Source: Amphritea opalescens (lineage in GTDB: Bacteria; Pseudomonadota; Gammaproteobacteria; Pseudomonadales; Balneatricaceae). From it: a stretch of 64,000 nt of DNA. The translations under genes were made by a program, and so were the position numbers. The stretch spans positions 21,993 through 85,992 of the forward strand of contig NZ_RQXW01000017.1 in NCBI RefSeq assembly GCF_003957515.1. The letters are read 5' to 3'. Shown piece after piece: positions 17,241 through 25,995 of the stretch. The notes under the pieces were generated by a model that saw only the letters and a program-made list of their open reading frames with translations, had not been told where the DNA came from and made no database searches. Position 1 is the stretch's first letter; each line of letters begins with the position of its first letter.

Positions 17241-18587
17241 TTAACTTAACTCTCGAATCGATTCGCCCAATGCGTTGATCAACCCGTCGATCTCTTCGGT
17301 TTCGACAGTAAATGGCAGACCCAATTGGATGGTATCGCCACCGTGACGCACATAGTAGCCTTTTTCCCAACACTTCATGGCGATCTGATGTGGCCGCAAA
17401 GCAGGCTCGCCCGGTGCCGCTTCAATGGTCAGGCCTGCGGCCAAACCGTAGTTACGAATATCGGCGATGTACTGCGTACCCTTCAGGCTATGCACCATCT
17501 CTTGAAACTTAGGTGCCATCGATTTAGACCGTTCGATCAGCTTATCATTTGCCAAAATATCCAGTGATGCCAGTCCCGCTGCACAAGCTACTGGGTGGGC
17601 TGAATAGGTATAACCGTGTGGCAATTCCAGCATATATTCTGGGCCAGCATCCGCCATGAAGGTATCGTAGATCTCTTGCTTAGCAACCACCGCACCCATT
17701 GGAATCACACCGTTGGTCAGCTGTTTTGCCACCGTCATGAGATCCGGTGTCACACCGAACGCTTCTGCACCGGTATTAGCGCCCATACGACCAAAGGCAG
17801 TAATGACTTCATCAAAAATCAGCAAGATATTGTGTTTATCACAGATTTCACGCAGACGTTTCAGGTAACCAACCGGTGGTGGAATCACACCGGTAGAACC
17901 AGCCATCGGCTCAACAATCACTGCGGCGATGTTAGAGGCATCATGAATAGCAATCTGCGACTCTAACTCATCGGCCAAGTAAGCACCGGTTTCCGGCATC
18001 CCTTGGGTAAACAGGTTTTCCTTCAGCATTGTGTGAGGGATATGCACTGCATCGATACCCTGACCGTAGATGGCACGGTTTGGCCCGATACCACCGACAC
18101 TGATACCGCCGAAGTTAACACCATGATAGCCACGTGCACGACCGACCAGACGGGTTTTACCCGCTTGGCCTTTCTTGCGCCAATAGGCTCGGGCGATTTT
18201 CAATGCAGTCTCAACCGCTTCTGAACCAGAACCAGTAAAGAATACCCGGTTCAGTCCATCGGGCATCAACTCAGTCATACGGTGAGCTAATTCAAATGAT
18301 TTCGGATGACCAAACTGAAACGCGGGAGCGTAATCCAACTCCTTAACTTGCTTGCTTACCGCTTCAGTAATTTCCGGACGGCTATGACCAGCACCACAGT
18401 TCCATAGGCCAGATAAACCATCAAAAATCTTACGACCATCGGCCGCGGTATAATAATTCCCCTCGGCGGCAACAATCAGGCGAGGATCTTGTTTAAAGCT
18501 TCGGTTAGCTGTAAATGGCATCCAATGGGCATCAAGTTGCTCTTGGGATAGGCCACAACGATTCTGATCATCAGTCATAATTTTCAT
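17241..18587 (-). CDS. Omega-amino acid:pyruvate aminotransferase (beta-alanine type)
   Basis: 448-residue class III PLP aminotransferase. FTGSGSEAVETALKIAR near residue 116 binds the cofactor phosphate, LIFDEVITAFGRMG holds the Asp that contacts the pyridine nitrogen, and TVAKQLTNGVIPMG holds the Schiff-base lysine. LSGLWNCGAGHSRPEI near the start is typical of beta-alanine/omega-amino acid:pyruvate enzymes (BauA type). Coupled to MmsA, it converts beta-alanine and pyruvate to malonate semialdehyde and alanine. Two ATGs are possible (18587, 18578). The LysR gene at 18684 is divergent, and a TetR-free 96-nt gap contains an AGATT-N10-AATCT inverted pair at 18624-18643 as a possible operator. 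Confidence 0.88.
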   Translation of the reverse strand: MKIMTDDQNRCGLSQEQLDAHWMPFTANRSFKQDPRLIVAAEGNYYTAADGRKIFDGLSGLWNCGAGHSRPEITEAVSKQVKELDYAPAFQFGHPKSFELAHRMTELMPDGLNRVFFTGSGSEAVETALKIARAYWRKKGQAGKTRLVGRARGYHGVNFGGISVGGIGPNRAIYGQGIDAVHIPHTMLKENLFTQGMPETGAYLADELESQIAIHDASNIAAVIVEPMAGSTGVIPPPVGYLKRLREICDKHNILLIFDEVITAFGRMGANTGAEAFGVTPDLMTVAKQLTNGVIPMGAVVAKQEIYDTFMADAGPEYMLELPHGYTYSAHPVACAAGLASLDILANDKLIERSKSMAPKFQEMVHSLKGTQYIADIRNYGLAAGLTIEAAPGEPALRPHQIAMKCWEKGYYVRHGGDTIQLGLPFTVETEEIDGLINALGESIRELS

Positions 18588-18683
18588 CTCAGGTTATTCA
18601 CTTGTTGACTCTATTATCGCTAAAGATTAAGTTTATTAAATCTACAAATATTAATTTAAAGTTAACTATAAGGTTACCTATAA

Positions 18684-19601
18684 ATGAGTCGTTCAGAAAA
18701 CCTATTACCCCGACAACTGGGTGATGCGCATATTCGCTTACTACGTATCTATAAAGCCGTAGTCGAAAGTGGTGGATTTTCGGCCGCCGAGGTGGAACTG
18801 AATATCAGCCGACCAGCCATCAGCTTGGCAATATCCGAATTGGAAAGCCTGTTGAATATGCGTCTATGCAACCGTGGTCGTGCCGGTTTTGCGCTCACCG
18901 AACAGGGCGAAGAAGCCTATGATGCAACTCTGCAACTGTTTGGCGGACTAGAGAATTTTCGTGCCCGTATTAATGCGATCAATACCGAACTCAAGGGTGA
19001 GCTTAACATCGGCATCACCGACAACATGGTGACGGTCCCCCAGATGCGTATTACGCGAGCCTTGGCCGCCCTTAAAGCGCGAGGCCCAGAGGTCATTATC
19101 AATATCCGCATGATCCCGCCTAAAGACATTGAATCAGGGGTATTAGATGGTCAGCTATTAGTCGGCGTAGTATCAGAACAACGTACACTGCCCGGCCTTA
19201 ACTACCTACCGCTGTATGATGAACAATCACTGCTCTACTGTAGCGATCAGCACTCCCTATTCAATCAAGATGATAGCCAGTTGGGTGACACTGAACTAAG
19301 CCAGTACGACGCTGTCCTGCCCGCCTACCCTCAGTCCGCCGAGATTAAGCAGCAACAAACCATGCTCAAAGCCAGTGCTAGCTCAACCGATCGTGAAGGG
19401 ATCGCCTTTCTGATCCTCAGTGGCAGTTATATCGGTTTTCTACCCACCCACTATGCGCAACAGTGGGTACGGGAAAATCGTCTCAAGGCGATACAACCTG
19501 AACAACGTAGTTTTACCACCCACTACTCGGTGATCACCCGTAAAGGCGCCCGCAACAACCTGATCCGTGATGCCTTTATCGAAGAGTTAGAAAAACAATA
19601 A
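18684..19601 (+). CDS. LysR-family transcriptional regulator of the beta-alanine genes
   Basis: 305 residues. The HTH region (about 20-85) contains FSAAEVELNISRPAISLAI, almost the same as in the LysR protein at 968. The effector domain begins near GELNIGITDNMVT. It is divergent from the aminotransferase-mmsA pair, the usual arrangement for a LysR activator and its targets. The C-terminal half differs from the paralogue at 968, consistent with different ligands but a similar DNA site. Confidence 0.9.
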   Translation: MSRSENLLPRQLGDAHIRLLRIYKAVVESGGFSAAEVELNISRPAISLAISELESLLNMRLCNRGRAGFALTEQGEEAYDATLQLFGGLENFRARINAINTELKGELNIGITDNMVTVPQMRITRALAALKARGPEVIINIRMIPPKDIESGVLDGQLLVGVVSEQRTLPGLNYLPLYDEQSLLYCSDQHSLFNQDDSQLGDTELSQYDAVLPAYPQSAEIKQQQTMLKASASSTDREGIAFLILSGSYIGFLPTHYAQQWVRENRLKAIQPEQRSFTTHYSVITRKGARNNLIRDAFIEELEKQ

Positions 19602-19639
19602 TGGCGCTTTGCTGAAAACATGAAAACAGAGGATCACCC

Positions 19640-20113
19640 GTGAACCGAATCGCTATTTTTGCCGATGTACAAAATATCTACTACACCACTCGACAGGCTT
19701 ATGGGCGACAGTTTAACTACCGTAAACTGTGGCAAACAATCAGCCAACAAGGCGATATTGTCTCGGCGACCGCGTATGCGATTCATCGCGGCGATGACAA
19801 CCAGCTAAAATTTCAGAATGCCCTGAAACATATCGGTTTCGATATCAAACTCAAACCCTATATCCAACGCAGTGATGGCTCGGCTAAAGGCGATTGGGAT
19901 GTGGGTATCGCCATTGACGTGATGGACACCGCCGCCGATGTCGACACCATTATCTTACTTTCAGGAGATGGGGATTTTGACCTGTTACTCGAGAGAGTAA
20001 AGTTCAAATATGGCGTAAAAACTCAGGTATATGGGGTGCCAGCATTAACCGCAAGCTCACTGATCAACTCAGCCACAGAGTTTTTTCCTATCGAGCAAAA
20101 CCTCTTACTTTAA
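19640..20113 (+). CDS. NYN domain (LabA/DUF88-like) protein
   Basis: 157 residues, starting at GTG with GAGGA upstream. The sequence opens IAIFADVQNIYY and has KGDWDVGIAIDVMD and LLSGDGDFDLLLERV. These supply the conserved acidic residues of the NYN/PIN-like nuclease fold, also called LabA-like. Proteins of this family are thought to act on RNA. The gene lies 38 nt behind the LysR gene on the same strand and ends in its own terminator; no functional link to its neighbours is visible. Confidence 0.85.
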   Translation: MNRIAIFADVQNIYYTTRQAYGRQFNYRKLWQTISQQGDIVSATAYAIHRGDDNQLKFQNALKHIGFDIKLKPYIQRSDGSAKGDWDVGIAIDVMDTAADVDTIILLSGDGDFDLLLERVKFKYGVKTQVYGVPALTASSLINSATEFFPIEQNLLL

Positions 20114-20142
20114 CGACAGGTCGATACCAATAGAGACGAACT

Positions 20143-20183
20143 AACGACCCGTCAGATCTATGAAAGTCTGACGAGCCGTTTTT
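20143..20183 (+). terminator. Rho-independent terminator after the NYN gene
   Basis: The arms AACGACCCGTCAGA and TCTGACGAGCCGTT pair at 12 of 14 positions around a 10-nt loop and run into TTTTT. Confidence 0.8.
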
Positions 20184-20192
20184 AGTCATTAT

Positions 20193-20726
20193 TTACAGCG
20201 GTTTAACCTCAAAATAACCCACCTCGCAGCCCTCTTCGGCGGCGCACTGTGTTTGTTCAGCTTGGGTGCGAACCGGGTAGCCCAAACTTTCAGCGACCTG
20301 ATCCAGCGCACCGGCAAACCAACCGGTAAACATATAATCCACTTTACGATTAACCTTGCCGTACTGATAAACGAAGCAGGAGTTTTCTAAACGAACGGTG
20401 GCAGTACCCGCCTCAACATCCAGCGCTTCGGTGATAAAGAATCCCCAGCCACGCTGTGATAGACGTTTCAGGTAGTGATGCCAGATATCCGCACCTTCGA
20501 GACCATGCTCTTCCGCTTCTTTTTCACACCAGTAATAAGCAGATTTATAACCCGCTTTATAAAGAATATCGGCATAACGTTCAGCACCGATCTCTTCTTC
20601 GATCCCCATATGGTTGTTCACAAAGAAATGGCGTGGCACATACAACATCGGCAGTGCATCGGTCGTCCATACGCCGGTTTCATCATCAACAACAATTGGC
20701 ATTTCAGGTGCGTGTCCACTCATCAT
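20193..20726 (-). CDS. DUF5943-like protein (V4R-type fold), linked to an M19 protein
   Basis: 177 residues with no signal peptide or membrane helix. Features are the VPRHFFVNNHMGIEEEIG opening, a GWGFF/GTATVRLENSCFVYQYG strand pair and a C-terminal cysteine pair (QCAAEEGCEVGYFEV). The layout resembles the Pseudomonas DUF5943 protein encoded next to a membrane-dipeptidase gene and the dimethylglycine genes dgcAB; I assign it by that gene pairing and general resemblance. Its function is unknown. GAGGT precedes the ATG at 20726 (a second ATG follows directly). It is downstream of the M19 gene on the same strand, about 100 nt away. Confidence 0.65.
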   Translation of the reverse strand: MMSGHAPEMPIVVDDETGVWTTDALPMLYVPRHFFVNNHMGIEEEIGAERYADILYKAGYKSAYYWCEKEAEEHGLEGADIWHHYLKRLSQRGWGFFITEALDVEAGTATVRLENSCFVYQYGKVNRKVDYMFTGWFAGALDQVAESLGYPVRTQAEQTQCAAEEGCEVGYFEVKPL

Positions 20727-20825
20727 TCTCTACCTCAAAACTCTCTATTTATTCGGTTTATCTCAGCTGCTCGTGTCGGCTGAGCTATCTTTAATACTGT
20801 GATGCTATTGTTTAGATCAGCGAGA

Positions 20826-21803
20826 TTACTCGCCCCACACATCCTTCAGCAGCGTGACCCAGTTCTCACCCATAATCTTACGTACTTGGGTTTCAGAGAA
20901 ACCGTTACGCAACAGCGCTTCAGTCAAGTTAGGGAACTCACCCACGGTACGGATACCCTTCGGATTAACGATCTCACCAAAGCGGGTTAAACGGCGGGCA
21001 TAGCCTTTATCGTGGGTCAGGTATTCGAAGAAATCATGGCCGTGGCCTTGGGTGAAATCGGTGCCGATACCGATCGCATCTTCACCCACGAGGTTATAGA
21101 TGTATTGAATCGCTTCAACGTAATCATCGATGGTGGCGTTAACACCCGCCTTCAGGAAGGGGGTAAACATGGTGACGCCGACAAAGCCGCCTTTATCCGC
21201 GATATACTTCAGCTCTTCATCGCTACGGTTACGGGGATGCTCTTTCAAACCCGAGGGCAAGCAATGGGAGTAACAGACCCGCTGTTTGGATTCGTCGATC
21301 ACCTCTTTCGCGGTGTTCGGGCCCACATGGGATAGATCACATAGCAGACCGTGCTTGTTCATCTCCGCCACAATCTCACGACCGAAACCGGACAAACCAC
21401 CATCGCGCTCATAGCAGCCGGTGCCAACGAGGTTCTGGGTGTTGTAACACATCTGTACAATGCCCACGCCGAGATCTTTAAACGCCTTAACGTAGCCGAT
21501 CTGATCTTGGAACGGGTTGGCATTTTGAAAGCCCATCATCACACCGGTCTTACCTTCTCGCTTAGCGCGTTTGATATCTTCGGTGGTGCGTACCTTGATC
21601 AGCAGATCACTGCTCTCTTCGATCAGGTTATTCATCTCAACGATATTTTGTACGGTGCCTTCAAAGTTTTCCCAGAAGGCCACGGTGCAGTTCGCCGCTG
21701 TTAGGCCGCCTTTGGCCATATCTTCAAACAGCGCGCGTTCCCATTTGGCGCAGATCAAACCATCGATAACAATGGCGTCCTTGTGTAGATCAGCTGCATT
21801 CAT
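20826..21803 (-). CDS. Membrane dipeptidase (M19) family protein, atypical metal site
   Basis: 325 residues with the M19 amidohydrolase fold: LLCDLSHVGPNTAKEVID and VCYSHCLPSG carry two of the expected metal histidines, and GIGTDFTQGHG is the late acidic motif. The N-terminal His-X-Asp pair of renal dipeptidase is missing: the strand reads VIDGLICAKWE, with Leu16 and Cys18 where His and Asp should be. The bridging Glu position also appears changed (MMGFQNANPF). The same pattern occurs, from memory, in the Pseudomonas homologue beside dgcAB. The protein therefore may not hydrolyse dipeptides. I chose the ATG at 21803; another lies at 21812. Confidence 0.82.
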   Translation of the reverse strand: MNAADLHKDAIVIDGLICAKWERALFEDMAKGGLTAANCTVAFWENFEGTVQNIVEMNNLIEESSDLLIKVRTTEDIKRAKREGKTGVMMGFQNANPFQDQIGYVKAFKDLGVGIVQMCYNTQNLVGTGCYERDGGLSGFGREIVAEMNKHGLLCDLSHVGPNTAKEVIDESKQRVCYSHCLPSGLKEHPRNRSDEELKYIADKGGFVGVTMFTPFLKAGVNATIDDYVEAIQYIYNLVGEDAIGIGTDFTQGHGHDFFEYLTHDKGYARRLTRFGEIVNPKGIRTVGEFPNLTEALLRNGFSETQVRKIMGENWVTLLKDVWGE

Positions 21804-21891
21804 TCGTCTCATCCTTTTACTCAACGCTCCGGTGATTAGCCGGAGAACTTAGTTAAAAACTCATCTATTGATCACCATGGAAGCTGCAGCT

Positions 21892-21931
21892 AAAAAACAA
21901 AGCAGCCTAAAAGCAGCAGCCTTTGTTTTTT
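21892..21931 (-). terminator. Terminator at the end of the dctPQM operon
   Basis: AAAAAACAAAG pairs with CTTTGTTTTTT around an 18-nt GC-richer interior. On the minus strand it lies about 75 nt beyond the dctM stop and ahead of the M19 gene. The stem is AT-rich, so some read-through to the M19 gene is likely. Confidence 0.5.
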
Positions 21932-22007
21932 GCATCTCAGTTAGCATGAATGATCCAGTAACATCGCCATCAACAACCTACAGGTTAAGCTCTATGATAA
22001 TTAACCT

Positions 22008-23327
22008 TTAAGGCACCGTATCAAACAGTGTTGCCGGCAACCAAAGAGCCAGTTCAGGCACTGCCGTCAATATAACGACCGCGATACTCATCAGAATAAA
22101 AAATGGTGCCGCCGCGCGGGCCACTCTGCCGATGGGATGCCCCGTTAGGTTTTGCATCACGAATAGGTTAAAACCAACAGGCGGCGTTACTTGCCCCAAC
22201 TCGACCATAACCACCAAAAACACACCGAACCAGAGCGGGTCGAAACCCGCCTGCAGAATCAGCGGCAGGGTAATCGGCAAGCTCATCACAGTAATAGAAA
22301 TACCATCCAAAAACAGCCCTAACATGATGTAGAACAGCGCGAGGATTAGAATCAAGACATAGGGTGATAAATCAAGGCTACCGATGGCATGGGCTAGATC
22401 TTGAGGTACATGTAGATACCCCATTGCTGTCGACAAAAATGCAGCCGCCACCAAGATGGAACACACCATGCAGGAAACCTTAACGGCCCCCATCAAGGAC
22501 TCGGTAAAAATAGTCCAACTGAATTGACCCGTCACGATGATCAAGACCATCGTAGCGGCAACCCCTACCCCTGCAGCTTCCGACGGTGTAGCTAAGCCAC
22601 TGTAGATAGAGCCCAACACTACGCACACCAACAATAGAATCGGCATTAACAACCAAATTCCATGTAGGCATTGAACAAAAGAGTAGCCCTCTGAAGAGCG
22701 CGGAGCTAACTCAGGCTGACGTACACAACGGTAAATAATATAAGCCGAATATAAGCCAGCAATCAGCAGCCCAGGCAAAACACCTGCAGCAAACAGTTTA
22801 TTGATGGAAACTTCCGCTAAGACACCATAAATAATCATCACGATCGAAGGTGGTATCAACAGACCAAGACTGCCGGCACCCGCGAGAGAGCCTATGGATA
22901 GATTGACATCATATTTTCGTGCAGCAAGTTCACTGGTGGTAATCTTACCCACCGTAGCGGTTGTTGCTGCGCTCGAACCGCTGACGGCAGCAAACAGTGT
23001 GCAACCCAGTACATTCGTATGTAATAGCCCGCCAGGGATTCGGTTGACTAACGGCGTTAAGCCCCTAAACAGGCGATCCGAAATGTCGGTTCTAAAGATC
23101 AGCTCCCCCATCCACACAAACATTGGGATGGCCGCCAACTCCCATGAACTCGCACTACGAACCATTATTTTAGATAGAATGACGCCAATACGCTGGGGAG
23201 AGAAATCTAATAGTAGAGCCAGCCCGGTAACACCTACCATCAGAAGGCCGGCAAACACCCATGTCCCTGTGCCTAAAAAAAAGAAAATCAACGTCAGCAC
23301 GATGAGACCCGTCACTAAAGCATCCAT
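22008..23327 (-). CDS. dctM: TRAP transporter large permease
   Basis: 439 residues, about 12 membrane helices. The core has family blocks such as PMFVWMGELIFRTDISDRLF, AAVSGSSAATTATVGKI, GSLGLLIPPSIVMIIYG and, near the C-terminus, ELGQVTPPVGFNLFVMQ. It moves substrate with Na+ after handover from the periplasmic receptor. It is the last gene of a dctP-dctQ-dctM unit read right to left. Confidence 0.93.
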   Translation of the reverse strand: MDALVTGLIVLTLIFFFLGTGTWVFAGLLMVGVTGLALLLDFSPQRIGVILSKIMVRSASSWELAAIPMFVWMGELIFRTDISDRLFRGLTPLVNRIPGGLLHTNVLGCTLFAAVSGSSAATTATVGKITTSELAARKYDVNLSIGSLAGAGSLGLLIPPSIVMIIYGVLAEVSINKLFAAGVLPGLLIAGLYSAYIIYRCVRQPELAPRSSEGYSFVQCLHGIWLLMPILLLVCVVLGSIYSGLATPSEAAGVGVAATMVLIIVTGQFSWTIFTESLMGAVKVSCMVCSILVAAAFLSTAMGYLHVPQDLAHAIGSLDLSPYVLILILALFYIMLGLFLDGISITVMSLPITLPLILQAGFDPLWFGVFLVVMVELGQVTPPVGFNLFVMQNLTGHPIGRVARAAAPFFILMSIAVVILTAVPELALWLPATLFDTVP

Positions 23328-23364
23328 AAAAGGTACTTCCTTATCATTAATGGTGAAGGTTGGT

Positions 23365-23865
23365 TTATTCGCTAGTTACACGACTGACAGGGGTAAGTTG
23401 TTTCACTAACAACGCGAATAACTGAATAGAGAAAAGCACAATACCAAGCAACACTAACCCTTCAGGGATCCATAGTGGGACCTCGGCAATACTTTCACTG
23501 ACCGCGCCACGATCCCAATTACGTTTAACGCCGATCCACATATACCAGGTGATATAACAACTCATAGCCAGAGTCATCGCTAAACATAGCGTTTCGAGGG
23601 CACGCTTTGCCCGTCCTCTCAACCGAGAAGCAACAATATTGACACGGATAAGGGCATCATCATGTACGGCATAACCTAGCGTGAGAAACGTCATCGCAGC
23701 AACGCCATAACCCACCATTTCATCCAGTACAAAGGTCGATGTTGCAAAAAAGCTACGCAGCACAATCTCTAATAAAATATGCAGCACCATATAAACCAGC
23801 AGGACCGCCGACAATTGTGCGGCTAAGCGAGACAGCCGGTAAACGAGACTTTGAAAGGTATTCAT
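23365..23865 (-). CDS. dctQ: TRAP transporter small permease
   Basis: 166 residues with four hydrophobic segments, as expected of DctQ, including LGYAVHDDALIRVNIVASRL after the second helix. GAGAGGA lies 7 nt before the ATG at 23865; an in-frame GTG at 23880 is less likely. It pairs with the DctM encoded 37 nt downstream. Confidence 0.88.
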   Translation of the reverse strand: MNTFQSLVYRLSRLAAQLSAVLLVYMVLHILLEIVLRSFFATSTFVLDEMVGYGVAAMTFLTLGYAVHDDALIRVNIVASRLRGRAKRALETLCLAMTLAMSCYITWYMWIGVKRNWDRGAVSESIAEVPLWIPEGLVLLGIVLFSIQLFALLVKQLTPVSRVTSE

Positions 23866-23886
23866 AAAACGTCCTCTCACAAATAT

Positions 23887-23923
23887 AAAAATCGCCCCGC
23901 CGTTATAAATACGAAGGGGCGAT
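23887..23923 (-). terminator. Attenuating hairpin between dctP and dctQ
   Basis: On the minus strand ATCGCCCC pairs with GGGGCGAT and is followed by TTTTTAT. It is placed between the binding-protein gene and the two permease genes, where it would leave more receptor message than permease message. Confidence 0.75.
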
Positions 23924-23933
23924 ATACGACAGT

Positions 23934-24926
23934 TTACATACCGAGACGTTGACGATAATCAGCAATAATTTTCGCACCGTTCGGACCGGCTTTTTCTAGC
24001 CACTGATCAATCGCGGTTTGACCGGCAGTCGACAGCCCTTCCAAATACGCGACCGGCGCATCTGTTACGATATTGACTCCGTTAGCCTCGAGCTTCTTAT
24101 AGTTATTCGCACGACGCTCCACTAAAGCGCTCCAGTTATGTTCACTAGCTGCTTTGGCCGCATCTAACAACTGCTGGCGCTCTTCGGAAGACAGGGCGTT
24201 ATAAGCATCGAGATTGACATGCACCATGTTCAACGGCACTGCGTAGTTCACTTCAGTAAAGTAGTTAAGGTGCTCCCAGAACTTACCACTCGCCCCCGCA
24301 TCTGCGGATGTCAGTACTGCAGCAATACCTCCAGTTGACAGTTGCGGCACAACGTCACCCCAGCTTAACTGGATCGGTGCGGCACCTGCCGCTCGCAATG
24401 CAACCGTACCGTTGGCGTCATAGGTCCGAATTTTTAGATTGGCTAATTCCGCCATGCTAGTGACGGGCTTATTCGCCCAGATACCACTGGGAGTCCAAGG
24501 TGAAGCATAAAGAAGCTTCTGATTGTTTTTCTCAAATACTGCGTCGTAATAAGGCTTAGCCACCTCATAAAGGATTTTGGCTTCTTCCGGTGTTTTCGCT
24601 AGAAAAGGCAAAGCCGTTAACTGGAAGATAGGATCGATTCCTCCTAAAGGTGCAGCCAGTGTATCGGCTATTTGCACCGCCCCATCGCCTACGGCATCGA
24701 GGTGATCCTTAGACTTAAAGCCTAATGCGCCGCCAAAGTGAACCGTGATCGCGAATTTACCATCGGATTTTTCACTCAACTGCTGTACAAAATAGCTATC
24801 TCCCTCACCGTGAATGGAGGTGTTGCTATACTCGTTAGACATGTCCCATTTAACGTCTGCGTTTGCGCTACTGATTCCCATAGTGAGTAAAGCGCTGGCA
24901 AGTGTAAGGCCAATTTTCTTTTTCAT
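23934..24926 (-). CDS. dctP: TRAP transporter periplasmic substrate-binding protein
   Basis: 330 residues with a signal peptide (MKKKIGLTLASALLTMGISSANA). The DctP fold shows ANLKIRTYDANGTVALRAAGAAPIQLSWGDVVPQLSTGGI, which contains the conserved carboxylate-binding arginine region. GGAG precedes the ATG at 24926; the longer frame to 25025 lacks a ribosome site. It is the first gene of the unit. The following M19 and DUF5943 genes suggest an N-methylated or amide-type substrate, but that is inference. Confidence 0.9.
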   Translation of the reverse strand: MKKKIGLTLASALLTMGISSANADVKWDMSNEYSNTSIHGEGDSYFVQQLSEKSDGKFAITVHFGGALGFKSKDHLDAVGDGAVQIADTLAAPLGGIDPIFQLTALPFLAKTPEEAKILYEVAKPYYDAVFEKNNQKLLYASPWTPSGIWANKPVTSMAELANLKIRTYDANGTVALRAAGAAPIQLSWGDVVPQLSTGGIAAVLTSADAGASGKFWEHLNYFTEVNYAVPLNMVHVNLDAYNALSSEERQQLLDAAKAASEHNWSALVERRANNYKKLEANGVNIVTDAPVAYLEGLSTAGQTAIDQWLEKAGPNGAKIIADYRQRLGM

Positions 24927-25240
24927 TTTAATCTCCGACTTATTTAAGATTATTACTATTTGGTCATACAAAAACGTTTGAAATTGTGGAACATTCCCCT
25001 GAGAAAGATTGCCTGATAACGACAATACTTTGAGGTAACAAAATACTTATCAGAATAATTGCAGCCTTGAGAGTTAAGGCCGGGAGGAGAAAAGCTAAAG
25101 CGAACATGGGAGCGCTACCATGATGACAGCGCCGAGGTTGTTGATATTTATAACGGGCTAAACAGACATTAATAACCGTTGATGATGCCGGCACCTCAAA
25201 CATTGTTCTCTGTTCATATCGCGCCGGCTTAATCATTCGT
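24927..25240. other. Gap between TetR gene and dctP
   Basis: 314 nt that should hold the dctP promoter. I find no copy of the AcrR-type palindrome seen upstream of the TetR gene, only a short CATGG-N8-CCATG pair near 25106-25123. No gene seen. Confidence 0.4.
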
Positions 25241-25915
25241 TTATCCCTCTTCGCCGCTAGACTGTCGAGGCTGCTGACCGTCCGTCTCAATAACTTCTTC
25301 GCGCTTTATTAGGAATGACGACAGAATCGTCTTCCAAGCCTCGAGAATTTCGACATAGTAATCGGGATCATCACGTAACACCGTTTGCACAGCCATACCA
25401 CGCAAGAGGCAAAGCGTCATGTTCAAGAGCGTCTCTACTCGGGCGGGTGACGCTTCAGTTGTTTGAAAGAAGCGTAGCCACAGCGCATCGAGTTGATCGT
25501 GAAGCTCCTTGATGAGCGGCATAAGCCTCTCTTTAAGATTTGGATCTGTACGTGCAGCGGTGATCAGTTCTAGTGACGCGAAAAAGAAACGTCCATGGAA
25601 AAACTTCTCCAATGAACCGTGTAAAAAGGATTCCAGATCGCCGCCAGAACTATGTACTTCTGTCGCTAACTCCTGCACCTCATCAATAAAGCCTGAAAAT
25701 AGATACTGAGCCGCGGCCGTAATCAAACCGACTTTGCTGTGGAAGTGATGCACTTGAGCGCCACGTGTGACACCGGCACGCATAACGATTGCAGCCGAGC
25801 TAGCATCCGCATAGCCGACCTCGATCAGTGTATCGATGGTCGCCTCTAACAACAAAGCACGTGTTTCAGCACTACGCTGCGCCTGTGTTCGTGGTAACGG
25901 TGTAGCAACGGTCAT
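25241..25915 (-). CDS. TetR/AcrR-family transcriptional regulator
   Basis: 224 residues. The N-terminal HTH covers about 15-60 (LIEVGYADASSAAIVMRAGVTRGAQVHHFHSK), and the rest is a helical ligand domain. AAGGAG sits 7 nt before the ATG at 25915. Its own promoter overlaps an AcrR-type palindrome (25956-25979), so autorepression is likely. It lies upstream of, and in the same direction as, the TRAP operon, which makes that transporter a possible second target, though the gap before dctP has no equal site. Confidence 0.88.
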   Translation of the reverse strand: MTVATPLPRTQAQRSAETRALLLEATIDTLIEVGYADASSAAIVMRAGVTRGAQVHHFHSKVGLITAAAQYLFSGFIDEVQELATEVHSSGGDLESFLHGSLEKFFHGRFFFASLELITAARTDPNLKERLMPLIKELHDQLDALWLRFFQTTEASPARVETLLNMTLCLLRGMAVQTVLRDDPDYYVEILEAWKTILSSFLIKREEVIETDGQQPRQSSGEEG

Positions 25916-25955
25916 GTCTACTCCTTCGATAACAATCATAACTTTATTTTTATTT

Positions 25956-25995
25956 TACATACATCCCAGTATGTATGTGTTTGAAAATTTGTCAA
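25956..25995 (-). promoter_or_regulatory. TetR promoter overlapped by an AcrR-type operator
   Basis: Operator: TACATACAT-CCCAGT-ATGTATGTG at 25956-25979, the 9+6+9 layout of the AcrR site with one arm mismatch. On the minus strand TTGACA (25995-25990) is a perfect -35 element, and CATACT 16 nt further is a 4/6 match to -10 and lies inside the operator. Confidence 0.75.

Noticed and set aside
17616..17966. Plus-strand frame of 116 residues
   Set aside because: Antisense to the omega-aminotransferase gene, His/Thr-rich composition typical of a shadow frame.
24964..25290. Minus-strand frame of 108 residues between TetR gene and dctP
   Set aside because: It overlaps the TetR C-terminus, has no convincing ribosome site or domain, and probably just spans the promoter gap.
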